From NCBI GenBank assembly GCA_963832965.1, contig CAWHVW010000003.1, positions 806,001 to 870,000 of the forward strand: a stretch of 64,000 bases of DNA. The letters run 5' to 3'. The translations under genes were made by a program, and so were the position numbers. Of this stretch, positions 15,839-23,902 are shown in pieces. How positions within the stretch are numbered: position 1 is the first letter of the stretch; every line of letters begins with the position of its first letter. This stretch comes from CAWACP01 sp963832965 (lineage in GTDB: Bacteria; Acidobacteriota; Terriglobia; Bryobacterales; Bryobacteraceae). A model generated the notes under the pieces. It searched no databases. It had not been told where the DNA came from and was given only the letters and a program-made list of their open reading frames with translations.

Positions 15839-17098
15839 ATGACCAGCGGCGTCTGCCCGCGGGCGAATTCCGCGAAAACCTTGCCCGGGCGGTGGCTGGT
15901 GCTGGCTCTGCTGGTGGTTTCCGTCGCCATCAACTACATCGACCGCGGCAATCTCTCGGTAGCGGGCCGCGATCTGGCCGCGGAATTGCGCCTGCCGCCC
16001 GACCGTCTCGGGCTGCTGTTTTCGGCCTTCTTCTGGACCTACGCCTTATTTCAGATCGCCGCCGGCTGGATGATCGACCGCTATAACGTCGTCCGCGTCT
16101 ATGCAGTCTGCTATCTGATCTGGTCGGTGGCCACGGCGTGCACCGGCCTGGTCTCCACGCTGGGCGCTTTGTTCGCGCTGCGCCTGCTGCTGGGGATGAC
16201 CGAATCCGTGGCCTATCCGTCGTATTCGAAAATCATCGTGGCGAACTTCCGCGAAGAACGGCGCGGAATCGCCAACGCGCTCATCGATGCCGGCTCGCGG
16301 GCGGGACCCGCCTTCGGCGTGCTGATCGGTGGCCTGATTCTGGAGCGCTACGGCTGGCGCGTGATGTTTCTGGCTATGGGCGCCGTCAGCCTCTTGTGGC
16401 TGGCGCCATGGATGGCCATCGCGCCCCGCGTGGCCGCCGCCCCGGCCGATGAAAATCCGGGCAAACAGGCCGGCTTCGCGGAGATTCTGCGGCGGAGAGA
16501 ATGCTGGGGCTCCTTCTTCGCGCTGTTCAGCGGGAACTATGCCTGGTATTTCCTGCTGACCTGGATGCCCCCATACCTGCTCATGGAAAGGCACTACAGC
16601 CGCCACGCCATGGCCATCTATGGCTGGCTGCCCTTTGCCGCGCTGGCCGCTTCCTCGCTCGCCGGAGGCTGGCTTTCGGACCGGTTGATCTCCCGCGGCG
16701 CCACCGCCATCCGCGTGCGCAAGACCTTCGTGGTGACGGGCCTCGCGTTTGCCACCATTCTGATTGCGTCTTCCGTCAGCCATGACCAGAGGCTGGCCAT
16801 GGGCCTGATGATTGTCGCCTGCATTTCGCTGGGCCTGTACAGCTCCAACATCTGGGCGGCCACCCAGACCATGGCCGGGCCGCGGGCGGCGGCGAAGTGG
16901 ACGGGCATGCAGAACGCCTTCGGAAACCTGGCCGGAGTCACCGCGCCGTATCTCACCGGCTTGATTGTCCGCGACACCGGTTCGTTCCATCTGGCGTTCG
17001 TCAGCGTGGGCGTGGTGCTGGTGCTGGGGGCCGCGGCCTTTCTGCTGCTGATCCGTCCCCTTGACAATCATGGGGAAGCCCGGATATACTTCCCATAG
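15839..17098 (+). CDS. MFS transporter, anion:cation symporter-like
   Basis: The product has 419 residues with about 12 transmembrane segments. VAINYIDRGNLSVAGRDL in and after TM1, the loop-2 motif (GWMIDRYNVVRVY) and AYPSYSKIIVANFREERRG are typical of the ACS subfamily, which carries organic anions such as sugar acids. The substrate is unknown. The 3' end of this gene holds the promoter of the downstream padR gene. No ribosome-binding site is seen; the start fits a leaderless transcript. Confidence 0.85.
   Translation: MTSGVCPRANSAKTLPGRWLVLALLVVSVAINYIDRGNLSVAGRDLAAELRLPPDRLGLLFSAFFWTYALFQIAAGWMIDRYNVVRVYAVCYLIWSVATACTGLVSTLGALFALRLLLGMTESVAYPSYSKIIVANFREERRGIANALIDAGSRAGPAFGVLIGGLILERYGWRVMFLAMGAVSLLWLAPWMAIAPRVAAAPADENPGKQAGFAEILRRRECWGSFFALFSGNYAWYFLLTWMPPYLLMERHYSRHAMAIYGWLPFAALAASSLAGGWLSDRLISRGATAIRVRKTFVVTGLAFATILIASSVSHDQRLAMGLMIVACISLGLYSSNIWAATQTMAGPRAAAKWTGMQNAFGNLAGVTAPYLTGLIVRDTGSFHLAFVSVGVVLVLGAAAFLLLIRPLDNHGEARIYFP
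17061..17094 (+). promoter_or_regulatory. padR promoter and likely PadR operator
   Basis: TTGACA (17061-17066), an 18-bp spacer and TATACT (17085-17090) form a near-consensus sigma-70 promoter inside the last codons of the MFS gene. An inverted repeat GGGAAG (17073-17078) / CTTCCC (17089-17094) overlaps the spacer and -10, well placed for repression by PadR, whose gene starts at 17113. Confidence 0.65.
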
Positions 17099-17112
17099 AT
17101 CGTCATAGGAAC

Positions 17113-17445
17113 ATGGCTAAATCCACACAACCGGCGCTCTTGCAGGGCACCCTGGATCTGCTGATCCTGCACTCGCTCCAGCGCGGCGCGATGCACGGAT
17201 ACGCGATCGCGCAGGCCATCCATCTGCTTTCCGACGAAGTGCTGAAAGTGGAGGAAGGGTCTCTGTATCCGGCTCTGTGGCGTCTAGAGCTCGACGGCGC
17301 CATAAAGTCGAAAACCGGCCTCTCGGAAAATAACCGGAAGGCCAAATACTACCAGATCACCAGGCGCGGGCGAGAGCTGGTGGCGCGGGAAGAGGCCACG
17401 TGGAGCCGGCTTTCCGCCGCCGTGACGCGCGTTCTGGCGGGGTAA
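17113..17445 (+). CDS. PadR-family transcriptional regulator (acidobacterial type)
   Basis: The product has 110 residues, a single winged-helix PadR domain. LLQGTLDLLILHSLQRGAMH, the wing-preceding VEEGSLYPALWRLELDGAI and KYYQITRRGRELVAREEATW are the family signature. AGGA lies 6 nt upstream of the ATG. The permease gene follows after 19 nt. PadR-ADOP pairs are a recognised acidobacterial arrangement, and the regulator presumably represses the pair through the inverted repeat over its promoter. Confidence 0.92.
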   Translation: MAKSTQPALLQGTLDLLILHSLQRGAMHGYAIAQAIHLLSDEVLKVEEGSLYPALWRLELDGAIKSKTGLSENNRKAKYYQITRRGRELVAREEATWSRLSAAVTRVLAG

Positions 17446-17464
17446 ACCTTCGGAGTAAGCAACC

Positions 17465-19999
17465 ATGCGGCGTCTCTTTCGGAAGCTCTTCCGCCGGTCC
17501 CGGATGCACCAGGATATTCAGGATGAGCTGGCCTTTCACCGCGAAATGGCGGCCCGCCACGGCAACGGGATCACACTGGGCAATACGGCGGCCATCCGCG
17601 AACATGGCTACGATTTGCGCCGGTTCAACTTCCCCGAAAACCTCTGGCGAGACCTGATCTACGCCACGCGCAGCCTGCGCCGCAGTCCGGTGCTGGTGCT
17701 GACGGCGCTGGCGTCGCTCGGTCTCGGCATCGGCGTGAACGCGGCGATGTTCTCGCTCGGAATCGAGTTTCTGTTCAGCGAGCCATCGGTCCGCGATGCG
17801 GCGTCGCTGGTGTCGGTGCGGCTTGGCGGCGACAGCCATTCCGCGCCCAAAGCCATCGATTTCCTGAAATCGAGCGGCTTGTTCGCCGATGTGGCCGGCG
17901 AGAACGAAGAGACCGTCGCCAACTTCAACGATGGCGTCGAGACGCGTCCCGTATTCAGTGTCTATACGACGAAGAATTACTTCACGGCTCTGGGAGTGCC
18001 CGTGCTGTATGGACGGGGCATTCTGCCCAGCGACCCGAATGAAGTGGCGGTGCTGAGTTATGCGTTCTGGCGCAAACACTTCACAGCCGACGCCACGGTG
18101 GTTGGCCGCGCCATCAACCTGGACGGGCGCATGTGCACGGTGGTCGGGATTCTACCGGAGCACCATCGCACGCTGATCGGTTTCGGCTATTCTCCCGATG
18201 TTTTCCTGCCGAGCTACCTGGATTCGACCATACTCGCGATCTATGCGCGGTTGCAGCCGGGTATGTCCATGGCGGAGGCGCGGTCCGGACTGGCGGTGGT
18301 GGCCAGGCGCATGGATGCGGAAATGCCCGCGCCATTCAAGTACGCCGACGGAGTTCAGATGACGCCAATCGCCGGATACGCGCGCCTGCGCTCGGATCGG
18401 GAAATGCTGGCCGTCGGAGCGTTTTTCGCCATACTGCTGGCGGTCACCGGCCTGGTGCTGTTGATCGCCTGCGTCAACGTGGCCGGCTTGCTGCTGGCGC
18501 GCGCGTCAACCCGCCGGCACGAGATGGCCATCCGCATCGCTCTGGGCGCCAGCCGCGGCCGTCTGCTGCAGCAACTCCTGGCCGACAGTCTGCTGCTCTC
18601 TCTTCTGGGCGCCGCCGTGGGGCTGGCTCTCGCCGAAGTCACCGCCGTGCTGCTGGCCAGTGTCCACCTGCCGCTGCCCATTCCGATCCGGCTGCAGATT
18701 GAACCGGACTGGCGCCTGGCGGCTTACGCGGTGGTGCTGACCGTGCTTACCGCGATGGCTTGTGGTCTGCTGCCGGCGTGGCAATCGATGAAGCAGTCGC
18801 TTACCCACGATCTGCAGCGCGAGGGCCGGATGCGTTTGCGCCGTACCCTTGTGGCCGCGCAGATCGCGGCGTCGGTGATCGTCCTTACGGCTGGGTTTCT
18901 GTTCCTGCGCAACCTGGTCCATTCCAGCGCCATCAATCCCGGCTTCGACGTGGTCCACACGCTGCGGGCGAGCGTGAACATGCCACCGGCGGGTTATTCC
19001 GATGAGCGGAAGAAGGCCGGCTACATCAATGCCGTCGTGGATTCTCTGGCAGCCCTTCCCGGTATGGAAAGCGCCGCGGCGGCCCGCGTGGTTCCGTTCA
19101 ACGGAGGCACGCGGTTCATGATCTCGCTTTCGTTCCCGGACAACGGCGAGCGGAAAGACGCCTTCTTTTACTGGGATGCCGTGACCCCCGGTTTCTTCCG
19201 CGCCATGGATATTCCGCTGCTCGAGGGGCGGACGTTTTCTCCGTCCGACCGCGACGAGAAGGTGGCCATCGTGAACCCGGAATTCATCGCGCGGTATCTG
19301 GGCCGCCGCCGCCCTCTGGGAACCGTGTTTCTGTGGGGCAGCGACGGCAAGACTCCGTATCGGATTGTCGGCGTGGCCGGGGGAACAAAAACGCTGACCA
19401 TCGGCGAGGATCCGCAGCCGCAATTGTACGAGCCGCTGTCACAGATCGTGAACGATCGCCCGGGAATCGAGTTTGTAATGCGGTCGGCCATACCACCCGC
19501 GCTCCAGTTGGACGCTGTCCGGAGGACCCTGCATCGGATTGAGCCGGGGGCGGGCGTACAGGTGGACACCATGTATTCAAGCATCGGGCTGGCGTTTCTT
19601 CCCAGCCAGGTGGGGGCGCTCTTTATGGGCTCCACGGGCATTCTCGGGCTGCTGCTGGCCACCATCGGGCTCTATGGAGTGATGTCGTATTCGGTGGCGC
19701 GGCGCACCCGCGAGATCGGCGTCCGCATGGCCATCGGCGCCACTCGACGCCACATTGCGCGCATGGTGCTGCGCGACGCGGGGCGCGTGGTCATGGCGGG
19801 AATCGCGGCCGGGCTGCTGGTCGCGTTCTTCGTCACCAGGCCTCTGGCGATGTTTCTGGTGCCCGCCCTCAAACCGGAGGACCCGCTGAGTTTCGCCGCC
19901 GTGGCCCTGGCCATGCTGCTCACGGGACTGGCCGCCGCCTGGGGTCCCATCCGCCGCGCCGTCCGGGTGGACCCCAACGCGGCCCTGCGCGAAGAGTGA
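17465..19999 (+). CDS. ADOP-type duplicated FtsX/MacB-like permease
   Basis: The product has 844 residues. A short amphipathic N-terminus (RKLFRRSRMHQDIQDELAFH) is typical of acidobacterial duplicated orphan permeases. Two MacB-PCD/FtsX units follow: TM near residue 75, a periplasmic domain, then a three-TM block near 320-440; again TM near 460, a second periplasmic domain, and a final three-TM block near 710-830 (RTREIGVRMAIGATRRHIAR). No ATPase gene is adjacent, as usual for ADOPs. Substrate and partner ATPase are unknown. Confidence 0.93.
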   Translation: MRRLFRKLFRRSRMHQDIQDELAFHREMAARHGNGITLGNTAAIREHGYDLRRFNFPENLWRDLIYATRSLRRSPVLVLTALASLGLGIGVNAAMFSLGIEFLFSEPSVRDAASLVSVRLGGDSHSAPKAIDFLKSSGLFADVAGENEETVANFNDGVETRPVFSVYTTKNYFTALGVPVLYGRGILPSDPNEVAVLSYAFWRKHFTADATVVGRAINLDGRMCTVVGILPEHHRTLIGFGYSPDVFLPSYLDSTILAIYARLQPGMSMAEARSGLAVVARRMDAEMPAPFKYADGVQMTPIAGYARLRSDREMLAVGAFFAILLAVTGLVLLIACVNVAGLLLARASTRRHEMAIRIALGASRGRLLQQLLADSLLLSLLGAAVGLALAEVTAVLLASVHLPLPIPIRLQIEPDWRLAAYAVVLTVLTAMACGLLPAWQSMKQSLTHDLQREGRMRLRRTLVAAQIAASVIVLTAGFLFLRNLVHSSAINPGFDVVHTLRASVNMPPAGYSDERKKAGYINAVVDSLAALPGMESAAAARVVPFNGGTRFMISLSFPDNGERKDAFFYWDAVTPGFFRAMDIPLLEGRTFSPSDRDEKVAIVNPEFIARYLGRRRPLGTVFLWGSDGKTPYRIVGVAGGTKTLTIGEDPQPQLYEPLSQIVNDRPGIEFVMRSAIPPALQLDAVRRTLHRIEPGAGVQVDTMYSSIGLAFLPSQVGALFMGSTGILGLLLATIGLYGVMSYSVARRTREIGVRMAIGATRRHIARMVLRDAGRVVMAGIAAGLLVAFFVTRPLAMFLVPALKPEDPLSFAAVALAMLLTGLAAAWGPIRRAVRVDPNAALREE

Positions 20000-20035
20000 G
20001 GTCCCCGCGCCACGCTGTGCCAAACTAGATGATCA

Positions 20036-20887
20036 GTGGCCTGGTTCACACGTCAGAAGCCTTCCGCCGGAGCGCCGCCCGCGGGAGGGGAGCGCCGTTT
20101 GCGTACCGAAGGGCTTTGGCAGAAGTGCGAACACTGCGGTGAAATCATCTGGCGCAAAGCGCTGGAAGATAACCTGCAGGTGTGTCCCAAGTGCGCCTGG
20201 CACTTCCGCATCGACGCCCGCGCGCGCCTGAATAGTCTGCTGGATGACGGCATCTTCGAGGAACTGGACGCCGATCTGGTTTCCACCGACCCGCTTGCCT
20301 TCGTCGATTCCAAGCCCTACGTCGAGCGCCTGGAGGGCATGCAGCAGAACACCTGCCTGAAGGACGCCATCCTCTCCGTCTCCGGAAATCTCAACGGCCG
20401 CGGCGTGTATCTCTGCGTGCTGGAGCTGAAGTTCATCGGCGGCAGCATGGGCGCGGTGGTGGGCGAGGTGATTACGCGAGCCGTCGAGCGCGCGGCGAAA
20501 ACCCGCACGCCCCTGATCATCGTCTCCGCTTCGGGAGGCGCGCGCATGCAGGAGGGCGCCGTCAGCCTGATGCAACTGGCCAAGATTTCAGCGGCGCTGA
20601 TGCGCCTGGACGAGGCGTGCGTCCCGTTTATAAGCATCCTCACCGACCCCACCACCGGCGGCGTCACCGCGAGTTTCGCCATGCTGGGAGATCTGAACAT
20701 CGCCGAACCGGGCGCGCAGATCGGCTTCGCCGGCCCCCGGGTGATTGAGCAGACCATACGCCAGAAGCTGCCGGAAGGCTTCCAGACCAGCGAATTTCTG
20801 CTGGCGCACGGCTTCCTGGACGCCGTGGTGAAGCGCGGAGAGCTGAAACAGTTCATCGCGCATTCGCTGGATTTCTTCGTGGAGTAG
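20036..20887 (+). CDS. accD: Acetyl-CoA carboxylase carboxyltransferase subunit beta
   Basis: AccD with AccA transfers the carboxyl group from biotin to acetyl-CoA, giving malonyl-CoA for fatty acid synthesis. The protein has 283 residues. An N-terminal zinc ribbon (CEHC, 15 residues, CPKC; residues 32-54) precedes the crotonase-like carboxyltransferase domain with SASGGARMQEG near residue 163 and LTDPTTGGVTASFAMLGD near 203. The start is GTG, with no strong ribosome-binding site. accA is not in the window. Confidence 0.97.
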   Translation: MAWFTRQKPSAGAPPAGGERRLRTEGLWQKCEHCGEIIWRKALEDNLQVCPKCAWHFRIDARARLNSLLDDGIFEELDADLVSTDPLAFVDSKPYVERLEGMQQNTCLKDAILSVSGNLNGRGVYLCVLELKFIGGSMGAVVGEVITRAVERAAKTRTPLIIVSASGGARMQEGAVSLMQLAKISAALMRLDEACVPFISILTDPTTGGVTASFAMLGDLNIAEPGAQIGFAGPRVIEQTIRQKLPEGFQTSEFLLAHGFLDAVVKRGELKQFIAHSLDFFVE

Positions 20888-20890
20888 TGG

Positions 20891-20966
20891 GATGGTGATC
20901 GTACCCGCCCGCTAACCCTCGCGGTTCGGTCAGGCGCTTCTGAACCGCGACGATCACGGAGCGGGC
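20891..20966. repeat. Family-A related inverted pair
   Basis: Two diverged copies of the family-A core face each other (20891-20930 and 20941-20966). Together they can form a hairpin with CGCGGTTC/GAACCGCG arms. The pair lies between accD and the vapBC operator. Confidence 0.65.
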
Positions 20967-21000
20967 CTTGTACTCCCCTTGGTCCGCCCTGCATGCAAGT

Positions 21001-21024
21001 TGCAACAGAACGCATTCTGTTGCA
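21001..21024. promoter_or_regulatory. Palindromic operator of the vapBC module
   Basis: Perfect 10-bp arms TGCAACAGAA and TTCTGTTGCA flank CGCA and end 21 nt before the antitoxin ATG. A symmetric site here is what VapBC autoregulation by the RHH antitoxin would need. Confidence 0.7.
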
Positions 21025-21045
21025 GAATGAAAGCGGGGTAAACGC

Positions 21046-21291
21046 ATGCCGATAATTCAGGTCCGCGACGTTCCAGAGCACATGTATCGCTTGCTCGTCG
21101 AGGAAGCCGAGCGGGAACGGCGCAGTCTGGCCCAGCAAACCGTCGCGGTACTGGCTCGCGGCCTGCGTGTCGGCAAAGACGCCAAGGCCCGCCGCCGTGA
21201 GCTCCTGGACGCAATACTCTCCAGTCCTCCGCCGCAGCCAGGCAAGCTCAGCGACCCGGCGCGGCTGGTCCGCGAGGATCGCCGTCGTTGA
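21046..21291 (+). CDS. VapB/FitA-like antitoxin
   Basis: The product has 81 residues. The N-terminal ribbon-helix-helix MPIIQVRDVPEHMYRLLVEE, then RRSLAQQTVAVLARGL, is of FitA/VapB type; the C-terminal half is an extended charged tail ending REDRRR that should wrap the toxin. GGGG lies about 8 nt upstream. The stop overlaps the toxin's TTG start (TTGA). It represses its own operon in characterised relatives; a strong palindrome lies just upstream. Confidence 0.85.
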   Translation: MPIIQVRDVPEHMYRLLVEEAERERRSLAQQTVAVLARGLRVGKDAKARRRELLDAILSSPPPQPGKLSDPARLVREDRRR

Positions 21292-21683
21292 GAGTAGTCC
21301 TCGACGTTAGCGCGGCCATCGAAATCGCTCTGGCCCGAAAGCAGGCTGCCCGGCTGGCGGGTATTCTCGCGGAAGCCGACGTGGTCCTTGCGCCGGAGCT
21401 GTTCGTTCCCGAGGTCGTGAACACCATCTGGAAATATCACCGGTTCGAAAATCTCGGTCTCGATGTGTGCGACCGTGCGCTGGAAGCTGCTCTGGGTCTG
21501 GTCGACACCCTGGTGCCCTCGATGGAGATTCACGGTGAAGCGTTTCTCCTGGCGAGGACGTCACGCCAGCCCGCGTACGACATGTTTTATCTGGCTCTGG
21601 CGCGTCGCGAAGACGCCGTTTTGCTCACCGTCGACGCAGCGCTTCGGAAGGAAGCGGAGCGTCAGGGCGTCCGCGTGGCCTAG
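21288..21683 (+). CDS. PIN-domain ribonuclease toxin (VapC-like)
   Basis: The product has 131 residues and starts at TTG (21288), overlapping the antitoxin stop by 3 nt. The PIN-domain acidic residues are present: Asp in MRVVLDVSAAIE (residue 6), Glu in ELFVPEVVNTIW (about 43), Asp in SRQPAYDMFYLALARR (about 99) and Asp in LLTVDAALRKEA (about 116). The nuclease site looks intact, unlike the two broken toxins elsewhere in the window. The RNA target is unknown. A MITE-like element abuts its stop codon. Confidence 0.88.
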   Translation: MRVVLDVSAAIEIALARKQAARLAGILAEADVVLAPELFVPEVVNTIWKYHRFENLGLDVCDRALEAALGLVDTLVPSMEIHGEAFLLARTSRQPAYDMFYLALARREDAVLLTVDAALRKEAERQGVRVA

Positions 21684-21814
21684 CAGGATGCTGAAAAAGG
21701 CTATCTGGTCCCCGCTCCGTCACCGTCGCGGTTCGGTAAGCACCTGCAAACACGTAGCTGCGTTTCCGAGCCGCGCGTGTAAACAAGCGGTTTTCAGGCT
21801 TTTTCAGCAGCCTG
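21684..21814. mobile_element. Family-A MITE-like element, complete copy with terminal inverted repeats
   Basis: A 131-bp non-coding element bounded by 19-bp imperfect inverted repeats: CAGGATGCTGAAAAAGGCT at 21684 and AGGCTTTTTCAGCAGCCTG ending at 21814 (17 of 19 pairs). Inside are the conserved core GCTCCGTCACCGTCGCGGTT and the block with GTGTAAACAAGCGGTTTTC. Partial copies lie at 1013, 14829, 20891, 56101 and 56289. No transposase is encoded. No obvious target-site duplication was identified. Confidence 0.75.
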
Positions 21815-21831
21815 CCAGGACATCGACGCCG

Positions 21832-22758
21832 TCACCCGACCGACCCCTGCATCTCCTTCAGCTCATACCCGTGGTCGGCGATGCCCGCCATCAGCACCTC
21901 GGCCGCATGCCCGTGATGCGCGAAAATCTGACGGATGAGATCGGTCACACTCTCATATCCGCGCTCGTAGAAAACCAGAATCGACGGCCCGGCCCCGCTC
22001 AGCGTCGAGCCCAGCAAACCCGGGGCGCGCAGCCGCAAAATCTCCTCCAGTCCCGGCACCAGCGGAGCGCGATACGGTTGATGAAAACGATCCTGCAACG
22101 CCGCGGGAAACGCGCTGGTGGTCCCGGTGGCGAGAGCCGCGATCAACAGCGCCGAGCGCTGCACGTTGAAGATGGCATCCTCGCGGCTGTAGGAAGCCGG
22201 CAGCACGGCGCGCGCCTGCGCGGTGGGCAGAATAAAATTGGGCACCACGATGGCGATGCCATAGCTCTTGGGCAGCTCCAGCCGCACCGCGCGCGCCACG
22301 CCGCCTCCGTCGATGGCGCTGGCCACGATGGAACCCAGCACGCACGCCGCCACGTTGTCGGGATGGCCCTCGATGCGCGCCGCTTCGTCCAGAATGCGCA
22401 GCGGTTTCCAGCGCAACCCGAGCAATTGATCGGCGATCACCACCCCGGCCGTCAGCGCGGCCGCGCTGGATCCCAAACCCTTCCCCAGCGGGATATCGTT
22501 GTCGATCTCCAACTCCACCGGCGGCAACTCGCCGCCCGTATCCGCGGCCACTGCGAGCGCGGTCTGCCAGATGAGATTTTCCGCGGTGGTGGGAATCGCT
22601 TCCGCGTCGCGGCCCAGCGCCCGGATGGAAAGCCGCTCGGCGCGGCGAAACCGGCAGGTCAGGTAAATCTCCAGGGCCAGGCCAAGCGCGTCGAATCCCG
22701 GCCCCAGATTCGCGCTGGACGCCGGGACCCGCACCTCCCACCAGGGGTTGTCAGTCAT
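21832..22758 (-). CDS. thrB: Homoserine kinase (GHMP family)
   Basis: ThrB phosphorylates homoserine for threonine synthesis. The protein has 308 residues. VRVPASSANLGPGFDALGLA near the start, the GHMP ATP-binding loop PLGKGLGSSAAAL near residue 88 and the C-terminal GSTLSGAGPSILVFYE near 235 define the family. ATG 22758 is preferred because AAGGA lies at a suitable distance; a GTG 18 nt earlier is the alternative. It overlaps the oxidoreductase gene by 8 nt. thrC and the homoserine dehydrogenase gene are not in the window. Confidence 0.93.
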   Translation of the reverse strand: MTDNPWWEVRVPASSANLGPGFDALGLALEIYLTCRFRRAERLSIRALGRDAEAIPTTAENLIWQTALAVAADTGGELPPVELEIDNDIPLGKGLGSSAAALTAGVVIADQLLGLRWKPLRILDEAARIEGHPDNVAACVLGSIVASAIDGGGVARAVRLELPKSYGIAIVVPNFILPTAQARAVLPASYSREDAIFNVQRSALLIAALATGTTSAFPAALQDRFHQPYRAPLVPGLEEILRLRAPGLLGSTLSGAGPSILVFYERGYESVTDLIRQIFAHHGHAAEVLMAGIADHGYELKEMQGSVG

Positions 22759-23785
22759 TCTGTGGTTGTCCTTCACCGATCGTGATTCTGCGCCCTTCGC
22801 GGCAGGAGCCGTAAACGGACATCACCAGCTCCAGCGCCCGGTAGCCGTCCTCGCCCGATGAACACGGCCGCCCGCGCGCACGAATCGCTTCTCCGAAATC
22901 CCGAAACTGGCGCTCGAAGGGCGCGAGCGAGATGGCCATGGGATCGAAGGCCCCGGAACTGACATCGCGCGAGAGCGGCGCCGGTTCGCCCTCGTCGTCC
23001 CGAACGTCCCATGTTGTCAGCTTGTCCCCCGTGATGATCGCGGCGCCCTGGGTGCCATGGATCTCCACGCGCTCGCAATAGCCTGGCCAGAACGCAGTGG
23101 ACGCCTGAATCACGCCGGTGGCCCCGGATCCATATCGCAGCACCGCCGATACAACGTCTTCCGATTCCATCGCGTGCGCCGCGCCCGTCTGCCACATGCC
23201 GGAAACCTCGCTGACCCGGCCGGCGAGGAACAGCAGAATGTCCACCTGGTGGATCGCCTGGTTGATCAACGCGCCGCCGCCTTCCGTCCGCCAGCTTCCC
23301 TTGCCCGGGCGTGCGTAGTAAGCGGCTGAACGATACCACTTCACGTAAGCGTCGGCCTGCAGAAGTTTTCCCAATCGCCCGGCCGCCATGGCCCGCTTCA
23401 GAAACTGCACGGAATCGTCGAAGCGATGCTGGCTGACCACGTTGAGCAGGATGCCCGCGCGCCGCGTTGTCTCCACCATCTCCCGCGCGGTGGCGAGATT
23501 TGTCGCCATGGGCTTCTGCACTTGAATGTGCCGGCCTGCCCGGGCGCAGATTCGTACCGGCTGCAAACGAAAATTCGGGAGCGTGCAAACATCCACGAAA
23601 TCGAGGCGCGGATCGCGGCACAGCTCTTCCCACGAAGGCGCGAACTCGCAACCGTACTGGACGGCAAAGCTGCGCCCGGCCTCTTCGCCGCGGTTCGCGC
23701 AGACAGCCAGCTCATAGCCTATATTGCGATACGCTTCGGCGTGCTTATGGGCGATGGCGCCCGTACCGATGATTCCAACGCGCAT
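22751..23785 (-). CDS. Gfo/Idh/MocA family oxidoreductase
   Basis: The product has 344 residues. An N-terminal Rossmann domain starts RVGIIGTGAIAHKHAEAYR (GxGxxA). The family's EKP motif appears as QKP (HIQVQKPMATNLATA, near residue 95), and the substrate-domain motif has GGGALINQAIHQVDILLF near 168. It should oxidise or reduce a sugar, inositol or related polyol with NAD(P); the substrate is not deducible. It precedes thrB with an 8-nt overlap, although no pathway link is obvious. Confidence 0.88.
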   Translation of the reverse strand: MRVGIIGTGAIAHKHAEAYRNIGYELAVCANRGEEAGRSFAVQYGCEFAPSWEELCRDPRLDFVDVCTLPNFRLQPVRICARAGRHIQVQKPMATNLATAREMVETTRRAGILLNVVSQHRFDDSVQFLKRAMAAGRLGKLLQADAYVKWYRSAAYYARPGKGSWRTEGGGALINQAIHQVDILLFLAGRVSEVSGMWQTGAAHAMESEDVVSAVLRYGSGATGVIQASTAFWPGYCERVEIHGTQGAAIITGDKLTTWDVRDDEGEPAPLSRDVSSGAFDPMAISLAPFERQFRDFGEAIRARGRPCSSGEDGYRALELVMSVYGSCREGRRITIGEGQPQND

Positions 23786-23818
23786 GCGGGGTAAGAACCA
23801 TTATGTTCCGGCCGCTCG

Positions 23819-23844
23819 GGGACACGCGGCGCCGGCCGCGTTCT
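23819..23844 (+). repeat. Family-C hairpin repeat
   Basis: GGGACACGCGGC, a short loop, then GCCGCGTTCTG. The same framework recurs at 28627 and 40975. It lies between the divergent oxidoreductase and mazG genes. Confidence 0.7.
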
Positions 23845-23902
23845 GATGTCATCACGGCTGCGTGATACATTGAAAAACAGGCTGTTTTCCCGCATTTTCC
23901 AC

